Source: Solibacillus sp. FSL H8-0523 (GTDB lineage: Bacteria; Bacillota; Bacilli; Bacillales_A; Planococcaceae). Taken from it: a DNA stretch of 64,000 nucleotides. The translations under genes were made by a program, and so were the position numbers. The stretch lies in contig NZ_CP150291.1 of NCBI RefSeq assembly GCF_038051985.1, positions 992,001-1,056,000 of the forward strand, given 5' to 3'. The notes beneath the pieces are model-generated. The model saw only the letters and a program-made list of their open reading frames with translations. It did no database searches and was not told where the DNA came from. Shown in pieces: positions 53,567 through 62,511 of the stretch (within the stretch, counting starts at the first letter, position 1; each line of letters starts with the position of its first letter).

Positions 53567-54706
53567 ATGGCTAGAGGTGTATACATTCACATTCCTTTTT
53601 GTCATCAAATTTGTAACTACTGTGATTTTAATAAGGTGTTTTTTAAAAATCAGCCAGTTGATGAATATATTGAAGCGTTAGGGCGCGAAATGGAGCTAAC
53701 CGTAAAGCAAATGCCAGAAGCATTCGCGAATATCGAAACGATCTTTTTAGGTGGCGGGACACCAACTTCACTGTCAGCAGTCCAAATCGAAAAATTATTA
53801 TCTCTTATTGCGAAACATATTCCGTTGTCAAACGTAAAAGAGTTTAGTAGTGAAGCAAATCCCGACGAATTAACAGTTGAAAAGCTACAGGCGCTTTATA
53901 ACGGGGGCGTGAATCGTTTAAGTATGGGTGTGCAATCATTTGATCAAGGCTTGCTCGAAAAAATTGGGCGCACGCATTCGAATGAACATGTATACGAAAC
54001 GATTCAAAATGCCAAAGATGTCGGCTTTACGAACATTAGCATCGATTTAATGTACGGTTTACCAGGGCAAACGATGGCACAGTGGCAAGATTCACTTGAA
54101 AAAGCATTGGCACTGAAACTCCCACATTATTCAGCGTACTCACTAATTGTCGAGCCGAAAACCATTTTCTATATTCAATACGCAAAAGGAAAGCTGATTT
54201 TGCCGACAGAGGATTTAGAGGCGGAAATGTATGGTGTGTTAATTGATACAATGGAAGCACATGGTGTGCATCAGTACGAAATTAGTAATTTTGCGCATGA
54301 AGGCTATTCTTCAACACATAATAAAATTTATTGGGATAATGACGAATATGCAGGCTTTGGCGCGGGTGCACATGGTTATTTACAAGGTGTGCGCTATTCA
54401 AATGTGGCGCCAATTAAAAAGTATATTGAACTTGTGATGGAAGGCAATCGTCCTTTATTACACGAGCATACCGTAACGCTAGAAGAACGTTTAGAGGAGC
54501 AAATGTTTTTAGGGCTTCGCAAAACGGACGGTGTGACGCATGCAGAGTTTGAACAGAAATTTGGCCAATCGATGGCTTCATTATATGAAGAAATTATTGC
54601 GAAATTACAGCAAGAAAAATTGCTTGAGATGGATGAACAGGGAGTACGTTTAACTCGCCGAGGTCGCTTTGTTGGCAATGAAGTGTTTCAGCGCTTTTTA
54701 ATTTAA
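53567..54706 (+). CDS. hemW: Radical SAM heme chaperone HemW
   Basis: 379 residues. The radical SAM motif CxxxCxxC is at about 14-21 (IPFCHQICNYCDFNK), followed by LGGGTPTSL, EANPDELT, NRLSMGVQSFD and DLMYGLPGQT. The C-terminal HemW domain has HNKIYWDNDEYAGFGAGAHGYLQG and MFLGLRKTDGV. HemW-type proteins insert heme into respiratory enzymes; they were long annotated as oxygen-independent coproporphyrinogen oxidase, which lacks support for this branch. It is followed by hrcA in the order typical for Bacillales, but lepA, its usual upstream neighbour, is absent from this window. Confidence 0.95.
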   Translation: MARGVYIHIPFCHQICNYCDFNKVFFKNQPVDEYIEALGREMELTVKQMPEAFANIETIFLGGGTPTSLSAVQIEKLLSLIAKHIPLSNVKEFSSEANPDELTVEKLQALYNGGVNRLSMGVQSFDQGLLEKIGRTHSNEHVYETIQNAKDVGFTNISIDLMYGLPGQTMAQWQDSLEKALALKLPHYSAYSLIVEPKTIFYIQYAKGKLILPTEDLEAEMYGVLIDTMEAHGVHQYEISNFAHEGYSSTHNKIYWDNDEYAGFGAGAHGYLQGVRYSNVAPIKKYIELVMEGNRPLLHEHTVTLEERLEEQMFLGLRKTDGVTHAEFEQKFGQSMASLYEEIIAKLQQEKLLEMDEQGVRLTRRGRFVGNEVFQRFLI

Positions 54707-54838
54707 TTCAGTTAGGGGTTCAACCCCCAACTGAATTAAATTAATCCTCCGGAGGGTGTCACAGATTTTTTAAAGGAGTTTTTCGAGCACACTCAAAAAA
54801 AAATCTGGACGCAATTACGCCGAGGCATAATTGAATAG
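54702..54838. repeat. Structured intergenic element between hemW and hrcA, beginning with a terminator-like hairpin
   Basis: The hemW stop codon lies in a perfect hairpin, TTTAATTCAGTT / AACTGAATTAAA (54702-54740), with a GGGG/CCCC extension. It is followed by the palindrome CCTCCGGAGG (54746-54755), the pair CAGATTTTT/AAAAATCTG (54762-54807), and the near-perfect CAATTACGCC/GGCATAATTG (54812-54833). The series of stems without coding capacity resembles a dispersed intergenic repeat. I have seen sequence like the ATTACGCCGAGGC core repeated in Lysinibacillus-type genomes, but only from memory. Confidence 0.55.
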
Positions 54839-54921
54839 GAGAATAATTTCATAAAAAATTTAAAAAAATTTGGGCGGATTCATTGACATCAATTTAGGGA
54901 TTTGTTAATTTATATAATATA

Positions 54922-54948
54922 TTAGCACTCCACTTGAACGAGTGCTAA
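54922..54948 (+). promoter_or_regulatory. CIRCE operator (HrcA-binding site)
   Basis: Exact consensus: TTAGCACTC (54922-54930), nine bases, GAGTGCTAA (54940-54948). It ends 14 bases before the hrcA start, so HrcA can repress its own operon. A TTGACA (54883-54888) and AT-rich candidates for the -10 (TTAATT 54905-54910, or TATAAT 54913-54918) lie just upstream. The TTGACA-TATAAT spacing of 24 is too long, so the precise promoter is uncertain. Confidence 0.97.
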
Positions 54949-54962
54949 CAGAGGTGAAAAAG

Positions 54963-56006
54963 ATGTTAACAAATCGACAATTACAAATATTACAAGTAAT
55001 CGTAGATGATTTTGTGATGTCTGCTCAGCCTGTTGGTTCGCGTCAATTATCTAAAAAGGAAGGCATTACCTATAGTGCCGCTACCATTCGTAACGAGATG
55101 GCAGACTTAGAGGAATTAGGCTTTTTAGAAAAAACGCACACTTCTTCAGGACGAGTTCCATCAGAAAAGGGCTATCGTTATTACGTAGACCATTTATTAC
55201 AGCCTCAGATTATTACACCTGGGGAAGTTGAAACAATTCATTCGCTGTTTAAAAAGCAAATACTAGAAGCCGAGCAACTTATTAAAGAATCGGCCAATAT
55301 ACTATCAGAACTAACAACGTATACAACGATTTTACTTGGTCCTGATGTACAAAAGCACCGTGTGAAAAAGTTTCAAATTGTTCCCTTAACAAATGAAACA
55401 GCGGTTGCGATTATCGTCACAGATAATGGTCATGTAGAAAATCGCACATTAACGTTACCACCTGGTTTTAGTCCAGTTGACATTGAAAAAATGGTAAACA
55501 TTTTAAATGAACGATTAGTAGGGATTCCGCTGTTTGAACTTCCGATGAAATTGCAGACAGAAGCGCTTGCAGTATTGAAGCAGCATGTCAATGCATCGGA
55601 GACAGTTGTCAATTCACTGTTATCGATTTCATCCGGTCAATCGGAAAACAAAGTGTACTACGGTGGAAAAACCAATATGTTAAATCAGCCTGAATTTCAT
55701 GACTTAAATAAAATGCGGATGCTGATGGATTTAATGGATAAGGAAGGCCAAGTGCAATCATTATTCAATCCACAAGACTACCGCATTAATAATGATCTAG
55801 GCATTCAAATTCGCATAGGCTCAGAAAATAATCATTTGGCTATGGAAAACTGCAGTGTCATTACCGCTTCTTTTTTAGTAGGTGAAGAGCAGCAGGGGGC
55901 AATCGCGATTATCGGCCCAACACGTATGGATTACCGCCGTGTTGTGACGTTACTTGATGCGATGCGCACTGGTTTATCGCAAGCCTTTTTCGATCAGAAA
56001 AAATGA
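54963..56006 (+). CDS. hrcA: Heat-inducible transcription repressor HrcA
   Basis: 347 residues from ATG 54963 (AGAGGTG at 54950-54956). An in-frame GTG at 54942 lies inside CIRCE and is rejected as start. The N-terminal winged helix-turn-helix (about 1-75) has LTNRQLQILQVIVDDFV, QPVGSRQLSKKEGITYSAATIRNEMADLEELGFLEKTHTSSGRVPSEKGYRYYVDHL split over the usual motifs. The GAF-like dimerisation domain ends with GPTRMDYRRVVTLLDAM. Represses the dnaK operon via the CIRCE site upstream; its activity depends on GroE in Bacillus. Followed by grpE after 23 bases. Confidence 0.97.
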   Translation: MLTNRQLQILQVIVDDFVMSAQPVGSRQLSKKEGITYSAATIRNEMADLEELGFLEKTHTSSGRVPSEKGYRYYVDHLLQPQIITPGEVETIHSLFKKQILEAEQLIKESANILSELTTYTTILLGPDVQKHRVKKFQIVPLTNETAVAIIVTDNGHVENRTLTLPPGFSPVDIEKMVNILNERLVGIPLFELPMKLQTEALAVLKQHVNASETVVNSLLSISSGQSENKVYYGGKTNMLNQPEFHDLNKMRMLMDLMDKEGQVQSLFNPQDYRINNDLGIQIRIGSENNHLAMENCSVITASFLVGEEQQGAIAIIGPTRMDYRRVVTLLDAMRTGLSQAFFDQKK

Positions 56007-56029
56007 TGTGAATCCGAGGAGGAAAAGAA

Positions 56030-56587
56030 GTGTCAGAAACAACAAAGACAACAGAAGAATTACAACAAGAGACTACGAATGAAACAGTAGAAGCTACAGA
56101 AACAGAAGTAGTAGAAGAAGTTGTAGTAGATGAAAACGAATTAAAACTTGCTGACTTAGAAGCAAAATTAGCAGAAGAAGAAGCGCGTTACGTACGCTTA
56201 CGTGCAGACTACGATAACTTAGCTCGTCGTAATCGCTTAGATTTAGAAGCATCAGCTAAGTATCGTGCACAAAATTTACTAACAGAGCTATTACCTGTAT
56301 TAGATAATTTAGACCGTGCCTTGAAAGTAGAAACGACTACTGAAGAAGCGGCTTCATTATATAAAGGTGTAGAAATGGTATACAACCAACTGCTAGTAGC
56401 TACGCAAAAAGAAGGCTTAGAAGTGATTGCAGCAGAAGGCGAAAGCTTTGATCCAAACTTCCACCAAGCAGTTATGCAAGAACAAGATAGCGAAAAAGAA
56501 GCAGGTACAGTGCTGCGCGAGCTTCAAAAAGGTTATAAATTAAAAGACCGCGTATTACGACCATCAATGGTTTCAGTAAACGAGTAG
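56030..56587 (+). CDS. grpE: Nucleotide exchange factor GrpE
   Basis: 185 residues, GTG start after GAGGAGGAA. An acidic disordered N-terminus (Glu/Thr-rich, about 1-50) is followed by a long coiled coil (LEAKLAEEEARYVRLRADYDNLARRNR, about 42-75 in pieces) and the C-terminal beta domain (ESFDPNFHQAVMQEQ, GTVLRELQKGYKLKDRVLRPSMVSV). It releases ADP from DnaK. Part of the HrcA-controlled operon; dnaK follows after 96 bases. Confidence 0.97.
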   Translation: MSETTKTTEELQQETTNETVEATETEVVEEVVVDENELKLADLEAKLAEEEARYVRLRADYDNLARRNRLDLEASAKYRAQNLLTELLPVLDNLDRALKVETTTEEAASLYKGVEMVYNQLLVATQKEGLEVIAAEGESFDPNFHQAVMQEQDSEKEAGTVLRELQKGYKLKDRVLRPSMVSVNE

Positions 56588-56668
56588 TATTTCTTGCCAT
56601 AGCCAGTGCAGGATATGGCAACACTTCAATGTAATCGAATTAAACAAAATTATGTGTTTGAATAATAG

Positions 56669-58537
<1,869 letters not shown>

Positions 58538-58560
58538 GATACGTTTATAAAGCCAAACCT

Positions 58561-58594
58561 AAAAGCCAAAGACCGCTTGCGGCTTTGGCTTTTT
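58561..58594 (+). terminator. Terminator after dnaK
   Basis: Stem AAAGCCAAAG-CCGC / GCGG-CTTTGGCTTT around TTGC with one bulged A, followed by TT. Begins 24 bases after the dnaK stop. Confidence 0.88.
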
Positions 58595-58662
58595 GGTATT
58601 AGGCTAGCAATAATTCGATTATAAAGGAGTATGCCTTGGAATAAAGTCCGTTCTGCTACGTT

Positions 58663-58792
58663 ACGGGGCACGCTTTCCTGGGGGCGTGGCTTCAACTAAA
58701 TGTACTATGCCTCATACGGCGGCATAGTACATTGGATTTTACGCGCACGCTTATTCCCCTGGGAGTCGGCCCCTTCACTTCGCGGCACTCTA
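58663..58792 (+). repeat. Dispersed intergenic repeat, copy A (with an internal 11-bp hairpin)
   Basis: A GC-richer island in the dnaK-dnaJ gap. It reads GGGGCACGCTTTCCTGGGGG at the left and TTATTCCCCTGGGAGTCGGC at the right. The centre is a perfect hairpin TGTACTATGCC/GGCATAGTACA (58701-58731). The CGCTTTCC-(n)-GGAGTCG frame matches, in reverse orientation, the element at 59121-59232. Similar sequences are common between genes of Bacillaceae/Planococcaceae, as far as I recall. The stretch 58795-59120 between the copies is AT-rich and shows nothing else. Confidence 0.65.
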
Positions 58793-59120
58793 CTTTAAAA
58801 ATGAAGTAATACTTCCGATTAGTGGGCTAGCTACAGCGAGTAGAACGAAATTTGATTTGAGGTGCTTTCAAAATTGGGGATAAGTGTATCTACATTTATG
58901 TTATTTAATACATCTTTGTTGAAACGTGACGTGTACTTTGTTAAAAATGAAAAAGATTAAATCCTACTGTCGAGCGATTATTTAGTCGGAAGTATGGAAT
59001 TTTAAACTAGAGTAAATAAGCAGATTTGTTTTTAACTATTTTTAGTAAGTGGTTTTTCTTATCTTAATTAAGCAATCAAGCATAGTTGTAGCTACAAGTT
59101 TTGTTTATAGTAGAGTTATG

Positions 59121-59232
59121 CGTAGCAAAGGCGGCGACTCCTACGGGAAAAGCGGGACAGCCGATACACCGCAGGAACGTAGTGACGAGGAGGATTGGCC
59201 CCGCCCGTGGAAAGCGTCCGCCGCAGCGCAGC
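59121..59232 (-). repeat. Dispersed intergenic repeat, copy B (reverse orientation)
   Basis: Reads CGACTCCTACGGGAAAAGCG at 59135-59154 and GGCCCCGCCCGTGGAAAGCG at the right. Its reverse complement therefore begins CGCTTTCCACGGG and ends TTTTCCCGTAGGAGTCG, the same framework as copy A with a different centre (about 60 bases including CGCAGGAACGTAGTGACGAGGAGG). The spurious 64-codon + strand frame across it has no homology or ribosome site. Confidence 0.7.
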
Positions 59233-59274
59233 ATAACGGATGAGTAGGACAAACTTTATTGAACCCAATTGCAT

Positions 59275-59306
59275 AATGATGTAGCAAATGGTATACATCA
59301 TTTTTT
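59275..59306 (+). terminator. Inverted repeat with T-tract upstream of dnaJ
   Basis: Arms AATGATGTA (59275-59283) and TACATCATT (59294-59302) followed by TTTT. It would stop transcripts entering from the repeats and lies about 47 bases upstream of dnaJ. TTAAAAT at 59313-59319 could be a -10 for a dnaJ promoter, though no good -35 was found. Confidence 0.55.
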
Positions 59307-59352
59307 CAACATGTTAAAATAGACGTTATGTAAAAAGAGCGGAGAGTGAATC

Positions 59353-60471
59353 ATGAGTAAGCGCGATTACTATGAAGTGCTAGGCATTAGCAAAGGTGCT
59401 AGCAAAGACGAAATTAAAAAAGCGTACCGTAAATTATCAAAACAATATCACCCTGATTTAAACAAAGAAGCAGGGTCTGAAGAGAAATTCAAAGAAGTAG
59501 CAGAAGCGTACGAGGTATTATCAGACGATAACAAACGTGCACGTTACGACCAATTCGGTCACGAAGATCCAAACGCAGGCTTTGGTGGCGGAGGCGGAGG
59601 CGGTGGTTTCGGCGGCTTCGAGGACATTTTCAGTTCATTCTTTGGTGGTGGCGGACGTCGTCAAGACCCGAACGCACCACGTAAAGGTGATGACCTACAA
59701 TTCCGCATGAACATTACGTTTGAAGAAGCGGTATTCGGGAAAGAAACAGAGATTGAAATTCCAAAAGAAGAAACATGCGACACATGTCACGGCTCTGGTG
59801 CAAAACCAGGGACACAACCACAAACATGTTCACAATGTAATGGTGCAGGCCAAGTAAATCAAGCGGTTGATACACCATTCGGTCGCATGATGAATAAGCG
59901 CTCTTGTCCAAGCTGTCGCGGACAAGGTAAAATCATCGTGGATAAGTGTACATCTTGTCGTGGTGCAGGTAGCGTAACGAAAAAGAAAAAAATCAAAATT
60001 ACGATTCCAGCAGGTGTTGATGATGGTCAACAACTGCGCGTAGCGGGTCAAGGGGAAGCCGGCTTTAACGGTGGACCAGCTGGAGATTTATATATTGTTT
60101 TCGCGGTACGTAAGCACGAATACTTCGAGCGTGATGGCGACGATATTTTATACGAATTAAACTTAACATTCCCACAAGCGTCATTAGGTGACGAAATTGA
60201 AGTACCGACAATTCACGGTAAAGTGAAGCTGAAAATTCCAGTAGGTACACAATCAGGCGCACAATTCCGCTTGAAAGATAAAGGTGTTAAAAACGTTCAC
60301 GGTTACGGCATGGGGAACCAATATGTTATCGTTAAAGTGGTAACGCCAACTAAATTAACTGAAAAACAAAAACAGTTATTACGTGAATTCGCAGAAATTA
60401 GTGGCGACATTCCTGAAGAACAAGGAAGCTCACTTTTTGATAAAATTAAAAAAAAAATTAAAGGTGACTAA
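59353..60471 (+). CDS. dnaJ: Chaperone protein DnaJ (Hsp40, type I)
   Basis: 372 residues, ATG after GGAGAG. A J-domain (about 1-70) has [35 protein letters not shown], containing HPD. A Gly/Phe region (about 75-105) follows. Four zinc-finger repeats read [24 protein letters not shown] and CTSCRGAG, and C-terminal substrate domains end the protein. It is the DnaK co-chaperone. Usually dnaJ follows dnaK closely; here an 815-base gap with two repeat copies and terminators lies between. Whether HrcA still controls dnaJ is therefore unclear; no second CIRCE was seen. Confidence 0.98.
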   Translation: MSKRDYYEVLGISKGASKDEIKKAYRKLSKQYHPDLNKEAGSEEKFKEVAEAYEVLSDDNKRARYDQFGHEDPNAGFGGGGGGGGFGGFEDIFSSFFGGGGRRQDPNAPRKGDDLQFRMNITFEEAVFGKETEIEIPKEETCDTCHGSGAKPGTQPQTCSQCNGAGQVNQAVDTPFGRMMNKRSCPSCRGQGKIIVDKCTSCRGAGSVTKKKKIKITIPAGVDDGQQLRVAGQGEAGFNGGPAGDLYIVFAVRKHEYFERDGDDILYELNLTFPQASLGDEIEVPTIHGKVKLKIPVGTQSGAQFRLKDKGVKNVHGYGMGNQYVIVKVVTPTKLTEKQKQLLREFAEISGDIPEEQGSSLFDKIKKKIKGD

Positions 60472-60486
60472 AAGGAGAGATTGCAA

Positions 60487-61425
60487 GTGACGTGGACAGA
60501 ACTTTCGATTTTAACAACGCATGAAGCAGTTGACGCAGTAACAAACATTTTACATGAAGCTGGCGCAAGTGGCGTAGTTATTGAGGATTCAAAGGAATTA
60601 GATAAGGAAAGAATCGATAAGTTTGGTGAGATTTATGCACTAAATCCAGCAGATTTTCCGAAAACAGGCGTCGTTGTAAAAGCGTATTTATCAGCGTCAA
60701 GCTTCTTATCGGAGACAATCGAAGAAATTAAGCTTGCAGTCGCAAACCTAGTGAACTTTGATATTAATATCGGTGAAAACCTATTCACGCTATGTGAGAT
60801 AGATGAGGAAGACTGGTCAACGGCGTGGAAACAATATTACCACCCAGTGAAAATTTCAGAGCGCTTTACAATTGTGCCGACTTGGGAAGATTATCAGCCA
60901 GTTTCAACGGATGAGTTAATTATCGAACTGGATCCAGGTATGGCGTTTGGTACGGGTACACACCCAACAACGGTTATGTGTCTGCAAGGGCTTGAAAAGG
61001 TTGTCAAAGCAGGAGACACAGTAATCGACGTCGGTACAGGATCAGGCGTACTATCAATTGGTGCCGCGATGCTTGGCGCGAAAAGCGTACATGCCTTGGA
61101 CTTAGATGAAGTGGCCGTTACAGCAGCGCGTGAAAACGTCGAGCTAAACAAAATGGATTCAATTGTAGAAGTATTCCACGGCAACTTACTGGATACCGTT
61201 AAAGAACCGGCAGATGTAGTTGTAGCGAATATTTTAGCTGAAATTATTATATCATTTACAGATGATGCCTTTTCAATCGTAAAACCAGGAGGCCTTTATG
61301 TAACGTCTGGTATTATCGGTGCGAAAAAGGACGATGTAAAAGTTGCGTTAGAAGCATCAGGCTTTGTAATCGAAGAAGTATTAATGATGGAAGACTGGGT
61401 CGCGATTATTTCTCGCCGACCATAA
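60487..61425 (+). CDS. prmA: Ribosomal protein L11 methyltransferase PrmA
   Basis: 312 residues from GTG 60487; GGAG at 60474-60477 is nine bases away, whereas TTG 60481 is only three bases from it. An N-terminal recognition domain ([20 protein letters not shown]) is followed by a linker and a SAM-dependent methyltransferase domain with [48 protein letters not shown] and [14 protein letters not shown] (catalytic NILA). It trimethylates ribosomal protein L11. It starts 15 bases after the dnaJ stop, in the usual order. Confidence 0.96.
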   Translation: MTWTELSILTTHEAVDAVTNILHEAGASGVVIEDSKELDKERIDKFGEIYALNPADFPKTGVVVKAYLSASSFLSETIEEIKLAVANLVNFDINIGENLFTLCEIDEEDWSTAWKQYYHPVKISERFTIVPTWEDYQPVSTDELIIELDPGMAFGTGTHPTTVMCLQGLEKVVKAGDTVIDVGTGSGVLSIGAAMLGAKSVHALDLDEVAVTAARENVELNKMDSIVEVFHGNLLDTVKEPADVVVANILAEIIISFTDDAFSIVKPGGLYVTSGIIGAKKDDVKVALEASGFVIEEVLMMEDWVAIISRRP

Positions 61426-61431
61426 AACATG

Positions 61432-61462
61432 CAACAGCTGTATAAAAGCAGCTGTTGTTTTT
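61432..61462 (+). terminator. Terminator after prmA
   Basis: Arms CAACAGCTG (61432-61440) and CAGCTGTTG (61449-61457), 8-nt loop, then TTTTTG. It separates prmA from rsmE, genes that are often cotranscribed. Confidence 0.88.
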
Positions 61463-61519
61463 GTATAAAGCAAAACTTCAATCAATGGGAGCCATCCCGC
61501 GGGATAAAGGAGAAGGAAG

Positions 61520-62260
61520 ATGCAACGATATTTTGTAGAACAAAGCAGCACACAAGACGAATTTGTCATTGCAGGCGAAAATGCGCGTCATATTAGTAAG
61601 GTGATGCGTATGGCCGTGGGTGACGAAATTATACTTGTACACGACAATACCGCATTTATTTGTGAGATTACCGAAATCGATCAAGATGTGACGGCAAAAA
61701 AAACTGGTCGAACAGTTGCGTCACCTGAAATGCCCGTAAAGGTAGCTATTGCGTGTGGTTTACCAAAAGGTGATAAGCTAGAACTAATTGCACAAAAGGC
61801 AACGGAATTAGGTATGCATGCACTTGTTCCCTTTGCAGCAGAGCGTTCGATTGTAAAGTGGGATGATAAAAAGGCGAAGAAAAATCAAGAGCGCTTGCAA
61901 AAAATTGCCCAAGAAGCGGCAGAGCAATCGCATCGTACACATATTCCGCAGGTAGAACAGCCGATTAGCTTTAAACAGCTTGTACAAACGTTTAACAAGT
62001 ATGATGCAGTCTTTATTGCAGACGAAGAAGATGCGAAGTTAGCTGAACGTACAAGCTTTAAGCAAAAATTACAAGCACTTGATTCATCGAAACAATTGAA
62101 CATCTTATGCATTTTCGGTCCTGAGGGTGGGATTGCACGTCAAGAATCAGAAGTGATGCTTGCAGCTGGTGCACAGACAATGTCGCTAGGGCCAAGAATT
62201 TTACGTGCTGAAACGGCGCCATTCTATGCATTATCAGCCATTTCTTATGAATTTGAATAA
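61520..62260 (+). CDS. rsmE: 16S rRNA (uracil-1498-N3)-methyltransferase RsmE
   Basis: 246 residues, ATG after AAAGGAGAAGGA. N-terminal PUA-like domain (QRYFVEQSS, HISKVMRMAVGDEIILV), then a SPOUT methyltransferase domain with ACGLPKGDKLELIAQKATELG, FAAERSIVKW, EQSHRTHIPQV and the knotted SAM site IFGPEGGIARQESEVM and LGPRILRAETAPFYALSAISY. It methylates U1498 in the ribosomal decoding region. A 12-bp palindrome ATCCCGCGGGAT (61494-61505) lies just upstream of the ribosome site and could mask or pause it. Confidence 0.96.
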   Translation: MQRYFVEQSSTQDEFVIAGENARHISKVMRMAVGDEIILVHDNTAFICEITEIDQDVTAKKTGRTVASPEMPVKVAIACGLPKGDKLELIAQKATELGMHALVPFAAERSIVKWDDKKAKKNQERLQKIAQEAAEQSHRTHIPQVEQPISFKQLVQTFNKYDAVFIADEEDAKLAERTSFKQKLQALDSSKQLNILCIFGPEGGIARQESEVMLAAGAQTMSLGPRILRAETAPFYALSAISYEFE

Positions 62261-62268
62261 TTTACTTT

Positions 62269-62302
62269 AGAACAAACCAAAAAAAGGTTTGTTCTTTTTT
62301 TA
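62269..62302 (+). terminator. Terminator after rsmE
   Basis: Perfect 10-bp arms AGAACAAACC and GGTTTGTTCT, A-rich loop of 7, followed by seven T. Confidence 0.93.
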
Positions 62303-62309
62303 TTTATAG

Positions 62310-62484
62310 TTGTACAAATTTAAAATTAATTTGTATAATGTTTGTACATAGTTTTTTGCATTTATCTTTGAATGACTAGGAAAAAGAGGGTAATAGGCGG
62401 TAGAAACAATTATTACGGTAACATTTTAACTATTGTAGATAACTATGATTGTACAAAAAGCTGAATTACTTGTTGTTTTGTACA
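62310..62484 (+). promoter_or_regulatory. Promoter region with four TTGTACA motifs upstream of the desaturase gene
   Basis: TTGTACA occurs at 62310, 62342, 62449 and 62478 in the 250-base gap before the desaturase; the core TGTACA is self-complementary. The first copy doubles as a -35 candidate (TGTACA 62311-62316) 17 bases from TATAAT at 62334-62339, and the second lies just downstream of that -10. This spacing suggests a repressor operator overlapping a sigma-A promoter plus an auxiliary pair near the start codon. The regulator is unknown. Confidence 0.6.
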
Positions 62485-62511
62485 TTCTTTTGAAAGGAAG
62501 AGGATGAGTAA

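Noticed and set aside
54942-54962. GTG 54942 as the start of hrcA
   Set aside because: It lies within the right arm of CIRCE; ATG 54963 has a good ribosome site and the family N-terminus.
59049-59243. 64-codon + strand frame between dnaK and dnaJ
   Set aside because: It lies across the dispersed repeat copy B and lacks a ribosome site.
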